From positions 885,385 through 949,384 of the forward strand of contig JAUJYN010000042.1 in assembly GCA_030737835.1 (NCBI GenBank): a stretch of 64,000 nt of DNA, in the 5' to 3' direction. Positions 34,095 to 44,612 of the stretch are shown piece by piece; position 1 is the stretch's first letter; every line of letters begins with the position of its first letter. The translations under genes and the position numbers were made by a program. This DNA is from Acorus gramineus (Eukaryota; Streptophyta; Magnoliopsida; Acorales; Acoraceae). The notes under the pieces are model-generated. The model was not told the origin of the DNA. It was given only the letters and a program-made list of their open reading frames with translations, and made no database searches.

Positions 34095-34356
34095 TCCTAA
34101 TGACCTGAACTACATAGATCAAGTACAGAATGTGTAGCATGGAAAATACATACAAATGTGATTTTTATGCCTATTTCCAACTGGTCCACTTTAATGACTC
34201 AAAATGAGTTTCTGTATTCTACTTAATCAAACCATATATGCGCAACCATAATTGAATAAATAGATAAATTTATTTCAGAATCATTAATAAACTAAAGTGG
34301 ATATCCCAAATGTCAATATAAAAATAAAACAAATAATTCAACAATACAAACTCCCA
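34095..34356 (-). other. 3' noncoding region of copia element C, continued
   Basis: AT-rich sequence between the RNase H stop and the B insertion point. No ORF. Confidence 0.65.
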
Positions 34357-34500
34357 CTAATAAAATACATCACGAGGACAAACTACACCCATACGAGCAG
34401 CATGCTCCTTAAAAACTTTAGGTGGTAGGCCCTTATTAAGTGGATCCGCAATCATGAGTTTTGTGTTAATGTAATCGATTGACATGATGATTCCAAATTC
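34357..34500 (-). pseudogene. RNase H C-terminal remnant of copia element C
   Basis: Minus strand encodes MIADPLNKGLPPKVFKEHAA, the well-known end of copia RNase H, with stop at 34357-34359. The rest of RNase H is missing: the RT end meets this segment within about 90 bp. Confidence 0.75.
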
Positions 34501-34590
34501 TTTATTTAGCAAACAAAATCTGAATATGATTATCCAATCAATTCTAATTGATCGGATTACCGTATGTGAGCATTAAATTTTTGTTGTTTG

Positions 34591-35546
34591 CTAGAACTGT
34601 GTAATTCTTTTAATCGCTTTAGAGCGATTCATGCCTGATTGCTTATGCAATATCTGGACGCGTACAAATTGAGCATACATGAGACTCCCTACTATTGATG
34701 CGTAAGGAATATTCTTCATTTCTTTTTTCTCTAAATCGTCCTTTGGGCAATTGAGTAAACTTAATTTATCACCCTTAGCAATGGGTGCATCACCTAGTGC
34801 ACAATTTTGCATATCAAATCTACTAAGCACTTTATTTACATAGGCCTTTTGTGACAAACCAATAATACCACGTGATCTATCGCGTTGGATCTCTATGCCT
34901 ATCACAAAAGATGCCTCACCAAGATCTGTCATTTCAAATTTCTTTGAAAGAAATCTATTAGTCCCATGCAACAAAACCTATGTCACTGCTTGCTAGTAAA
35001 ATATCATCAACGTAAAGCACAAGAAAAATAAATTTACTCTCACTGGTCTTATGATAAATGTATTGATCTACGGTGTTTTCTTTAAACCCGAAAGAAGAAA
35101 TCACTTGATCAAACTTTAGGTACCATTGACAGGATGCCTGCTTTAAGCCATAGATGGATTTCTTTAATTTGCATACCAGATGTTCTGATCCTTTAGCCTT
35201 AAAACATTCTGGTTGCACCATATAAATCGTTTCTTGAACATCACCATTAAGAAACGTAGTATTGACATCCATCTGATTTAGCTCTAGGTCATAATGAGCT
35301 ACAAGTGCCATAATGATCCTAAATGAGTCTTTCGTTGATACCGGAGAGAAAGTCTCTTTTATAATCAATGCCTTTCTTTTGAGTAAAGCCCTTAGCAACA
35401 AGTCGTGCCTTATATCTTTTGATACTACCATTAGAATCTCGTTTGGTTTTAAATACCCATTTACAACCAATTGTCTTTATATCCTTAGGCAGTTCAACAA
35501 GATCCCAAACGTCATTGTCATTCATGGACTTCATCTCATCTAACAT
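34591..35546 (-). pseudogene. Reverse transcriptase of copia element C (frameshifted)
   Basis: Three overlapping frames together give a near-complete copia RT. The start is WDLVELPKDIKTIGCKWVFK and KRYKARLVAKGFTQ; then ETFSPVSTKDSFR, QMDVNTTFLNG and KSIYGLKQASCQWY; then the catalytic YVDD (35003-35014) in LVLYVDDILLAS; then FEMTDLGEASFVIGIEI and the ASIVGSLMYAQ segment. Frameshifts fall near 35345 and 34965, and another after MYAQ. The domain order is normal for Ty1/copia, where RT follows integrase, in agreement with the linker and integrase upstream (35547-35835 and 56110 on). Inactive. Confidence 0.87.
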
Positions 35547-35835
35547 GGCACTGGTCCACTCTAGGGAATGAGAGCTTTATTTGGCTTGAACGAAAGATCG
35601 AGGATCATCTTCCATTCCTATATCAAACTCATGCTCTTAGAGATAAACAATAGAATCATCTGGAATTGCATGTCTCCTCTCCCTATGTGATCTCCTTAAT
35701 GGCACTTCCAATTGAGGCTGTTTGGGTTCTCCCATATTAGTAGGAGATAACTCAGGAATAATTTGGTGATCTGTATTGGCATCTTGCACAATGGCAGGTG
35801 TGGTCATTGCATCACTTTCAACAATTGTCATGGGA
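35547..35835 (-). pseudogene. Integrase-RT linker of copia element C
   Basis: Minus-strand frame with PLRRSHRERRHAIPDD, the usual basic patch before copia RT, and an upstream acidic spacer (DANTDHQIIPELSPTNM). It stops at the ATGAC duplication of solo LTR D and resumes at 56110. Confidence 0.75.
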
Positions 35836-36993
35836 ATGACTGTCACGCCCCAGGCGTCCCCGAGACGTGGCAAAATATATAATATCTGTCACGCCCCAGG
35901 GCGGCCGTCCCCGGGACGCGGCAAGTGTATATATGATATCAGCAGTCAATACAAGAAGTCAGTAATATACCCTAAACAACATCAACAATTTCAACACAGA
36001 CAACAAAGGGGCTGACATGATATATACACAAATAGCGGAAGCTAAAAGACTGAATCTGTAACTCAAATACATATTACAGACTCGATACACAATCAACTGT
36101 CCTGTGAGAGCCAATATATATAATGCCATCCAAATATAATACAAACATGTGCCCAAGCACAGAATACAATACATATAAATCAAAAAGGGATGCTGATGGC
36201 CTCTAACACTCGCGGAAATGTGGCGCTGCACCGCTACTGTGGAGGTCCCTCGGGGAGCTCCTCCTCCAGATCCGACTCAGACAACACTGCGAGAAAAATG
36301 TATGCGAGGGGTGAGCCACACGCTCAGTGAATAGCACAACCCATGTATCACAATTCATATTAACCACAATTAATTACTCGAGCCTCAAAGTGGCAAGAAC
36401 TCCACAATCCAGTGGGTCGCTATATCGCCGACCCACCACACCCTCACCCTCACCCCTCAATATGGTGACATAGGATATTGGGACTAAACAATCCAGTGGG
36501 TCGCTACATCACCGACCCACCACACCGTCACCCCTCAATATGGTGACATAGGATATTGGGACTGACTAGGCTGTTGGTCACCCTTGGTCCACCGATAGTC
36601 TCTCCTCCACTCCGTAGGCCGCTTGGCCACTCCCACATTCAGCACAGTCCGTCCCAAATCAAGAGGTGCCTACTGATGGGAGCCCTCCACGGGACGGCCT
36701 TTCTAACGCTGGGGCAGTCTCTACACGGATCCAACGAAGGGAACAGAACAGCCTATCCATACGCATATGATCCACTCGGATCCGTCGACATTCCTTAACA
36801 GAAAAAAAGAAACCTTGGGAAGGCACCTTGAGGTCCCAATATAGGATACCCCGACAACCAAACAAGGAACACGGAGTACCCTAGCCCGGGTCTCAACGCT
36901 GACTTCGCAAGGCCCTTTAATCCAGAGAAGGGAGACTCTACTGATGTCATGAATTCTTCAGAATTCCTCCAGGGCGCATAACCAAGATGCGGG

Positions 36994-36995
<2 letters not shown>

Positions 36996-37031
<36 letters not shown>
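36996..37031. repeat. (AT)n microsatellite in LTR E
   Basis: 18 AT units; absent at the matching place in the other LTRs. Confidence 0.92.
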
Positions 37032-37034
<3 letters not shown>

Positions 37035-37461
37035 GAAAAGAAACCTTGGGAGGGCACCATGAGGTCCCGACATAGGACATCCCGACAACCAAACAAGGAA
37101 CACGGAGTACCCTAGCCCGGGTCTCAATGTTGACCTCGCAAGGCCCCTTAATATTCCCTAAGGCATGCTAAAATATCATAAGTTCACATTTAATTTAATA
37201 AATTAAACTAATAGGACGCATGCATAGGTCGAGGCTTCCCTAGCATGATAACAAGGTGACAGGATGCATGGCTCTTACACATATCCTAAGGGTGCAAGTC
37301 CCTAACATACAAGGTCTAGGGTGGCATGCATTCTACACACTAATCATGCTTGCATAGATTACATATTAACAAGTTAATATTAACTATGGTGCCCCAGGGG
37401 AGGACGGTACACGCCCAAGTGCATATAGCGCCTCCCTACTGGGTTGGGTTGTCCCACTCAC

Positions 37462-37497
37462 CAATAACCGGGTCATCGCGCGACCGTCCGTCAAGAT
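37462..37497 (-). other. Candidate 36-nt micro-exon, LTR E
   Basis: Element strand: TTGCAG before, GGTGAGTGGGA across the donor. Confidence 0.5.
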
Positions 37498-40400
37498 CTG
37501 CAAGACAGGGTAATCAACTCGGTGAGTAAAATACACAAATATACCAAAAATACTCTAAAAATACACAACACTCGGGCAAACGTACATACGGCCCGTACGC
37601 ACGTTAGCCCGAGCATCCCGACTCACTCCCGAACCCCTGGGCAGCCGCACGCACGGCCACCTGCCCCGGGCGCACAGCCGAGCACCGGCCCGCGCGCCCA
37701 GACGCACTGCCGAGCCCCCCGGGGTGCACCGCGCGCTCACTGCGCCCCAGTGCAGCAACCCGCGCGCACACCCGCACGCCCTGCGCCCCATCGCCTCGCC
37801 CCGCGCGCACCCCGCGCGCACTACCAGCTCGCCTTATCGCGCGCGCACAGCACGCCTGCGCCTCTGCGCAGCGCTCCGATCGCACGCTCCCGCACGGCGC
37901 CCTGCGCGCAGCACCCGCACGCGGCCCCGCGCGCACGGCACGCACTGCGCCTCTGCGCACGTCATCCAGCGCGCAGCACCCGCACGCTCCTGCTCCACCC
38001 GCGCGCACGCCCGCGCTGCTCTACCAGCATGCCCGACAGCGCCCAGCCCTGCGTCTGCCAGCCCTGCTCCTGCCAGCCCGCCTGCCTGCGCTGCCTGCGC
38101 TGCCAGCCTACCCGAGCCAACCCTACACCTCCCCGACGGCCACCAATGGCCACCAACCGCCGCCAACAGCCACCCACCGCCACCAACAGCCACCCATACT
38201 CAAAACCACCCTCCTAACATGCATCTAAGCAAGAAAAGGAAGGAAAGAAAGCTTACCCTAGGAGAGGAAAGGAAGGGAAGGGGATCGGGAGCTCTTTGTG
38301 CACCGAAACACCTCCTCAAGGACCACCACCACCAAGATCTCCTTCAGCTCTCAAGGTGGCTGAAATCAGAGGAGAAAAGGGGCATAAGAAGGGGTCACAC
38401 ATGTGGGAACTCGAATCCGAGACCACCGGAAGATAGATCGGGAGCTCACCTTTCCTTTCTCTTCTTAGGGTTTTTGGATCCAAGCCCTCTAGCTAGGTCA
38501 AAAGTGAGGTTTAAAGAGAGGGAAGAGAGAGGGAAAACTTTGGAGAAGATGATGAATAGTGGGGGAAAAGATATTTTAGCTCACTTATAAATAACCCCAC
38601 ACTTAGATTAGGTTAAACTAGATTTAGGCTAGGATTAATTAGGTTTAAGCTAGGTTTGACCCTAGTCAACCCAACCACACAAAAAGCCAAACTCATTTGA
38701 CCAAGTCATGGGGCCCACTTTGACCAAGTCAAGTCTCCCAATGACTTCTCGCTCGGTCAAAACCCGGATACGCTTCGGAACTACGAAATTTTGAAACGTT
38801 ACCGGAATCCGATGAAACTTTCGTGAGTGGCTTAGAATGGCACCAGGACACATAATATGCAGTTAGATTTTCAATCAGAGCCCTCAACCTCAGGGTGATA
38901 GCTAAAAGCCCGAAATTTTAGCGGTTCCGATCGAAAAACGAAAAAAAACCAAAAAACTGCTGGAATGTCCCAATGGTTACTAGAAGGTTAAAAGTGACAC
39001 ATGTATAACAATATCAGCTATCAATACCTGAGGTCAATAAGGACACCAACAACAATACACAAGGCGGCAAAGCAAGATAATGATAACTGACTGAAAAGCG
39101 GAAGCATAATATATAACAATGTCTGTAAATCAAAAACATTATTACAACCCGAATACACAATCAATGTCCTGTGAAAGCCAAGTCTAGACCAAAGAAAATA
39201 CAACCTGTGCCACATGCACGATTTACAAAGCATAAATGACTCTAGGAATGCTGACAGCCTCGCACTCGCCACCCGCCGGAAGAACGCTCCACACCCACAA
39301 GATCACGCCACAGGAAGCTCCAGCTCCACGCCCACATTGCCCCTGAAAAGAAACAGTATGTGAGGGGTGAGCTACAAGCTCAGTGAGTGGTTGGAAACCA
39401 ATCACCATTCTACAGTTCAATACATAATCAGTTCCCTTTTCCAAGGAAAAACATGGGTAGAAACCCAATGGATAACAGGGTCACGCGGTAGCGCGACCAA
39501 CCTCACCCCCACCCTCACTCCCGGAGGGAGTCTTTTGGGACTTATGGGGAGAGACCATACCGTCGGTCGAAGAGACCCGGATTTACTGGTCTAGAGACCA
39601 TGCCGTCGGTCGAAGAGACCCGGATTTACTGGTCTACTCAAACTACTGGATCATCTACATCTAGATAATCGCCCATCGATGTCCTTCAACATCCATCACG
39701 AGACCAGACCCAACAACTATGGGAACGGTCGAACAACGAATGTGTTATATATGTGTCACTTTTAACCTGCTGGTAACCGTTAGAGCGTCCTGGCAGTTTT
39801 AAAAATTTTTAGGGTTTTTGGTCGGAACCGCATAATTTCAGACTGTTAGCTATCGTCTGAGCTAGAGGACTCCGATTGGAAATCTAACTGCATATTTGGT
39901 GTCCTGGCGCCATTTTAGACCTCCCACGAAAATTTCATCGAATTCTGGCATCGTTTGCAAAAATTTCGCAGTTCCGGGGCGTATCCGGGTTTTTAAGTCG
40001 CGCTCTACTTAAAAGGAATCTAAAAATTTGAAATCACTATTCATCATCCCCGACCTTGGACTCTCTCTCTCCTCTCCTCCGTTTTTCTTCCGTTTGAGCC
40101 CCCTCCACCCCTCGAAATCAAAAACCTAAAGCACGGGAAGTGTAGATCGGGTCCCGATCTACGCTCCGGTGTCTTCAAATCCGAATTCCGACGATCCTAG
40201 CCTCCCCGACCTCCTCTCTCTCTCCTCTGTTTCGAGCCAAATCGAGGGCCGTGATAGATCGGGGCGTGGGAAAGCCTTTGAGGAAGGTTTCGGCGCGCGG
40301 AGAGCTACCGAACGTCTTCCCCTCCCCTCGGTAAGCTTTCCTTCCCTCTTTTTCTTGCATGAATGTGTGCTTGGGGGGTAGGTTTTGTGTTTGGGGGTGG

Positions 40401-41301
40401 TCGGCGGCGGTGGGGGTCGTCGGAGGAGGGTCGGAGGTGGTTGGAGGTGGTCGGCGGCAGTGGGAGGGGTGGTTGGAGGTGCTCGGCTGGCAGGGACACT
40501 GCCCCGGGCAGCAAGCAGCGGCGGCAGCAGCCCAGGCCGCGCGTGAGCTGGGCGCGTGCGGGGATGCGCGTGCGCGCGCGGGCGTGCGTGCGCGCGGCAT
40601 GCGCACGGGCGTGCGCGGGTCGGGGGCTGGCCGTCTTGGTCGTGCGGGTGTGCTGGAGGGGCAGGCAACGCAGGAGTGTGGGCTGGTGGCCTCGGGTAGC
40701 TCGGGCGCAGGGGCTGGCGGCGTGCGCTCGGGAAGAGCTGGTCTGGGCGCGCGCGGAGGTGCTGGACGCGCGAGTTGCTGGTCTGGGCGCGCGCGGAGGT
40801 GCTGCCGGAGGTGCTGGACGCGCGAGGTGCGCGCGGAGGTGCTGCCGGAGGGGCTGGACGCGCGAGGTGCGCGCGGAGGAGGTGGCGGAGGTGCGCGCGG
40901 GGTGCGCGCGGGGCGAGGAGGCGTGCGCGAGGCGTGCGTGGGTCGCGGCAAGGCAGGGATGGTGTGCGCGGGGGCGAGGCGCGCGCGCGGGGGCGTGCGG
41001 GGTGCTCGCGGGCCAGCGCACGGCGTGCGGGGCGCGTGCGGGCTGCCGCGGCTGGGCTCGGTGGACGCACGGAGCCCCGGGCGGTGCGCGGAGTGCGCGG
41101 GCTGAGGCGCGGCGGCGCGTCCGGGCGGTCGGGTGGCCGTGCGGGTGGTGGCCGGCCGTGCGGGTGGTTGTCGAAGTGCTCGGGCTAGCGTGCGTGCGGG
41201 TCGTATGCACGTTTGCCCGAGTGTTGGGAGTTTAATTGTGGGTTTATGTATTTAATAATATTTATGGATTTATACTTACCAAATAATACCCTGTCTTGCA
41301 G

Positions 41302-41337
41302 ATCTCGACGGGCGGTCGCGCGACGACCCCGATTCTG
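41302..41337 (+). other. Candidate 36-nt micro-exon, LTR F
   Basis: Between CTTGCAG and GTGAGTGGGAC. Confidence 0.5.
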
Positions 41338-41781
41338 GTGAGTGGGACAATCCAACCCAGTAGAGAGGCGTTGTACGCACTTGGGGCGTATACCGACCTC
41401 TCCTGGGGCGACATGGATAAATATTACCTGTAATAATATGTAATCCATGCTTGTGTGAATTATGTGTAGTATGCATGCTGCCGTAGACTTTGTATGTTAG
41501 GGACTGGCACCCTTAGTGTTATATATGTGTCACTTTTTGGCCTATTGGCAACCATTGGAGCATTTTTGGCAGTTTTAAAATTTTCAGGGTTTTTCGATCG
41601 GAACCGCATAATTTTGAACTGTTAGCTATTGTCTGAGTTAGAGGACTCCGATTGAAAATCTAACTGCATATTATGTGTCCTGGTGCCATTTTGAGCCACT
41701 CATGAAAATTTCATTGAATTCCGGCATCGTTTGCAAAAATTTCGTAGTTCCGGGGCGTATCCGGGTTTTTAAGTCGCGCAC

Positions 41782-41792
41782 TATATAAATAG
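41782..41792 (+). promoter_or_regulatory. TATA box, element G 5' LTR
   Basis: TATATAAATAG, about 265 bp into the LTR, followed by CACTATTCATCATCCC and a CT-rich leader; repeated at 49737-49747 in the 3' LTR. Confidence 0.7.
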
Positions 41793-42118
41793 AAATCTAA
41801 TTTCACCCTACACTATTCATCATCCCTACGACTAACTTTCTCTCTCTCCCCCTCTCCCAAAAGCTTCCATTTGAGCCCCTTACACCCCTCAAAACCAAAA
41901 ACCCAAAGCACGGGAAGTGTAGATCGGGTCCCGATCTACACACGGGTACTCTCAAATCCGATTTTCGGCGAGTTTTGCCCTCCCTTCCACCCTCTCTTCT
42001 CCTCAGCCCGGACCCATTTCGGAGGTGGGAAGAGATCTAACGGGTAGAGACCGTTTGGGAGGAGCTTCGGCGCGAAAGGAGCTCCCGGACCCTCTTCTTC
42101 TCCTCTCCTTGCTTCGGG

Positions 42119-43030
42119 TAAGCTTCCCTTCCCTTACTCCTCTTGTTTAGATGTTTGTTAGGGGAGGTTTTGGGTGTGTGGAGGGTGGTTAAGGGGCTGC
42201 CGGGGTGGTTGGGGGAGGTCGGAGGCTAAGGGTGGCCGAGGGTTGGTGGTGGTGGTGCTCGGACCAAGTGGGGGGTCTGTCCCAGGCAGCAGGCAGCGGC
42301 GACAGCAGCCCAGGCCGCGCGCAGGTCGGGTGCGCGCGGGCAGGCGCACGTGCGCGCGCGGGCGTGCGTGCGCGCGGCATGCGCGCAGGGCGTGCGCGGG
42401 TCGGGGGCTGGCAGTCGGGGTCGTGCTGGTGTGCTGGAGGGGAGCTGGCAGTGCTGACTGGTGGGCTGGTGGCCTCGGGTAGCTCGGGCACGAGGTGCTA
42501 GTCGCGCTGGTCTGGGCGCGAGGAGGTGGCGGCCGCGGTGCTGTGCCGTGCGCGAGGAGGTGCTGGCCGAAGTGCTTGGTGCGCGGGGTGGTGGCCGAGG
42601 CGCGGCGGGGCCGGCAGGATGTGCGCGGGGTGCTGGTCGGACAGGCGAGGTGTGCACGGAGGGGCTGGTCGAGCAGGGCAGTGCGCGCGAGGTGTGCGGG
42701 GCGGCGCGAGGTGCTCGGCGCGCGCGCGCGGGCTGCTGCGGCTGGGCACGGTGTGCGCGCGGAACCCGGAGGTGGTGCGGCGGCGTCTCCAAGCGGCGGG
42801 CAGGGGCCGGCGGAGCGCGGAACGCGCGGGCCGAAGCGCGGCGGTGCACCCGGGTGGTTGCCGAGGCCGTGCGGGTGGTTGCCGAGGCCGCGGGTGCTTG
42901 CCGAGGCCGCGGGTGGTTGACGGAAGGGGTGTTGAATGTTGTTTGGGGATGTTGTGTATTTAATTGCGTGTGTTGTATATTTTGGGATAGTTGTGGATTT
43001 ATTCTAACCAGTTAATAACTTGTCTTGCAG
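42119..43030 (+). other. Candidate intron 1 in element G LTR (GC-rich)
   Basis: Starts GTAAGCTTCC after CTTCGG, ends TTGTCTTGCAG. The middle (42280-42900) is a CG-rich alternating tract; the last 110 bp turn T-rich, as expected for a 3' splice region. The same arrangement is at 50071-50982 in the 3' LTR. Confidence 0.45.
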
Positions 43031-43066
43031 ATCCCGACGGACGGTCGCGCGTCGACCCGATTCCCG
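43031..43066 (+). other. Candidate 36-nt micro-exon, element G 5' LTR
   Basis: Bounded by TTGCAG and GTGAGTGGGAC. Contains GACGGACGGTCGCGCG, the most conserved piece among the LTRs. Confidence 0.5.
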
Positions 43067-43512
43067 GTGAGTGGGACGACCCTACCCAGTTCGGGAGTCG
43101 TTACATGCCTTGGGCGTGTACCGACCTCCCCTGGGGCGTATGGTTATATTAACTGTTGTAATTATAATCCATGTAAGCATGATGTGTGTGTAGAATTGCA
43201 TGCCACCCTAGATTGTGTGTTAGGGACTTGCACCCTTAGGATTGTGCATGAGCCATGCATCCTGCCTCCCTGTTATCATGCTAGGACAGCCCGACCTGTA
43301 CATGTGTCCTATTAGTTTGGTTTATTTAATTAAATGCAAACTGTTTTAATAGATAGCATGTTTAGGGAATATAAGGGGGCCTTGCGAGGTTAACACTGAG
43401 ACCCGGGTTAGGGTACTCCGTGTTCCTCGTTTGGTTGTCGGATGTCCTACATCGGGACCTCAGGTTACCCTCTCAGGGTCTCTTTTCCCCTTTTTATGCC
43501 TTATTAAATCCC

Positions 43513-43553
43513 CGCATCCTGGTTATGCGCGCTGGTGGAATTCTGAGGAATTC
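43513..43553 (+). other. Twin hairpin motif, element G 5' LTR
   Basis: CGCAT-N7-ATGCG (43513-43529), then GAATTC-TGAG-GAATTC (43538-43553). Both stems recur in the other LTR families. Confidence 0.55.
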
Positions 43554-43938
43554 AAGACATTAGGATTGTGGAGAGATGCTGTCAGCGGATCCGAGTGGAT
43601 CATATGCGATGGATAGGCTGTCCTGTTGCCCTGCGTTGGATCCGTTAGAGACTACCTCAGCGTTAGACAGGTTGTCCCGTGCAGGGGCTCCCACTAGTAG
43701 GCGCCTCCTGGTTTGATGAAGGACTGTGCTGAACATGGGAGTGGCCAAACAACCGCGGAGTGAGGAGAGACTATCGGTGGACCAAGGGTGACCAACAGCC
43801 TAGTCAGTCCCAAGAGCCTAAGTCACCTGTTGAGAGGTGAGGGTGAGGGTATGGTGGGCCGGCGATGCGACGACCCACAGGTTTGCGTAAGGATGATTAT
43901 AAACCCGCTAAGTCCCAATATCCTAGGTCGCCCGTGGA

Positions 43939-43959
43939 GGGTGAGGGTGAGGGTAAGGG
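43939..43959 (+). other. G-quadruplex-type motif, element G 5' LTR
   Basis: GGG-TGA-GGG-TGA-GGG-TAA-GGG on the sense strand; repeated at 51894-51914. Confidence 0.6.
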
Positions 43960-44497
43960 TATGGAGTTCGGCGATGAACGAACCCCCGGATTGTGATATT
44001 GAGCCACTTGTGGCTTATGAATTGCTTAAATGTGGTTAATATGAACTGTATGCATGGGTTGTGCTGTTCACTGAGCGTGTGGCTCACCCCTCGCATATTG
44101 TCTTTTTCAGTGATCTCTGAGGGAGGAGCTTCCCGAGCGACTGCACCGGCAGAGGGCAGCACCGCGTCCCACGAGTTTTGAGGCCATCAGCACCCTTCTT
44201 CTGTTGTACGTATATGTTCTGTGCTTGGGCACTTAGTTGGATTATTTGGATTTTGTTGTGTATATATTTGACATGTTGGCTCTCACAGGACTTATGATTA
44301 TGTATCGAGTCTGTAGTATGTTTTGACTACAGACTCAGTCTTTTAGCTTCCGCATTTGGTGTATATATTATGTCAGCCCTGTTTTACCTGTGTTGTCATT
44401 TTAGTTGTTGTTGTGGTTTATTATTGTTTCCTGTCACTGATATCATATATACACTTGCCGCGTCCCGGGGACGGCCGCCCTGGGGCGTGACAAAAGT

Positions 44498-44509
44498 TGG
44501 TATCAGAGC
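44498..44509 (+). promoter_or_regulatory. Primer binding site, initiator tRNA-Met type (element G)
   Basis: TGGTATCAGAGC, five bases after the LTR end. Confidence 0.94.
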
Positions 44510-44612
44510 CTGGTCCTGTCAGAGCCAAATGTCTTCCTTTTCATAGAGATGAGTCCTAGGATTTCTATATGCGTATTCTGATCCTAGTGTCTGGTTTTCT
44601 TAGGTTGCTGAT

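Larger units (their letters stand above)
35887..39010 (-). repeat. Solo LTR E
   Basis: 3124 bp, plus-strand ends TGTCACGCCCC and GTATAACA, flanked by ATATC (35882-35886 and 39011-39015), sitting 46 bp inside LTR D. Same overall plan as the A and G LTRs: micro-exon 37462-37497, hairpin 36951-36966, GC-rich part 37600-38100. No interior, hence a solo LTR left by recombination. ORFs within it are spurious. Confidence 0.92.
43067..44110 (+). other. Candidate intron 2 in element G LTR
   Basis: Donor GTGAGT; acceptor TTTTTCAG (44109-44110). The block CTGAGCGTGTGGCTCACCCC begins at 44071; its CTCAC places an adenine 24 nt before the AG, a plausible branch site. Also holds hairpins (43513-43529 and 43538-43553) and a G-run motif (43939-43959). 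Confidence 0.45.
41517..44492 (+). repeat. 5' LTR of element G
   Basis: 2976 bp, ends TGTTATATATG and GGGGCGTGACA. Very close to 49472-52451 with few substitutions. From left to right: TATA box, TC-rich leader, donor-like GGTAAGC (42118), GC-rich stretch, micro-exon, second donor-like GTGAGTGG, two modules with GGTGAGGGTGAGGG, hairpins, conserved GCTCACCCCTC block with TTTTTCAG, and a GTCTGTAG..CTACAGAC inverted repeat near 44310-44335. Confidence 0.95.

Noticed and set aside
40159..41235. Overlapping ORFs of 248-303 codons on both strands
   Set aside because: Same CG-rich LTR tract, in LTR F; no domain, no start context, crosses the candidate micro-exon border.
42174..43015. ORFs of 100-207 codons in the G 5' LTR
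   Set aside because: Repeat of the same low-complexity tract; identical shadows at 50112-50942.
43939..43959. Interstitial telomere-like repeat
   Set aside because: The unit is GGGTGA/GGGTAA, not the plant TTTAGGG, and occurs in only a few units as part of the LTR.
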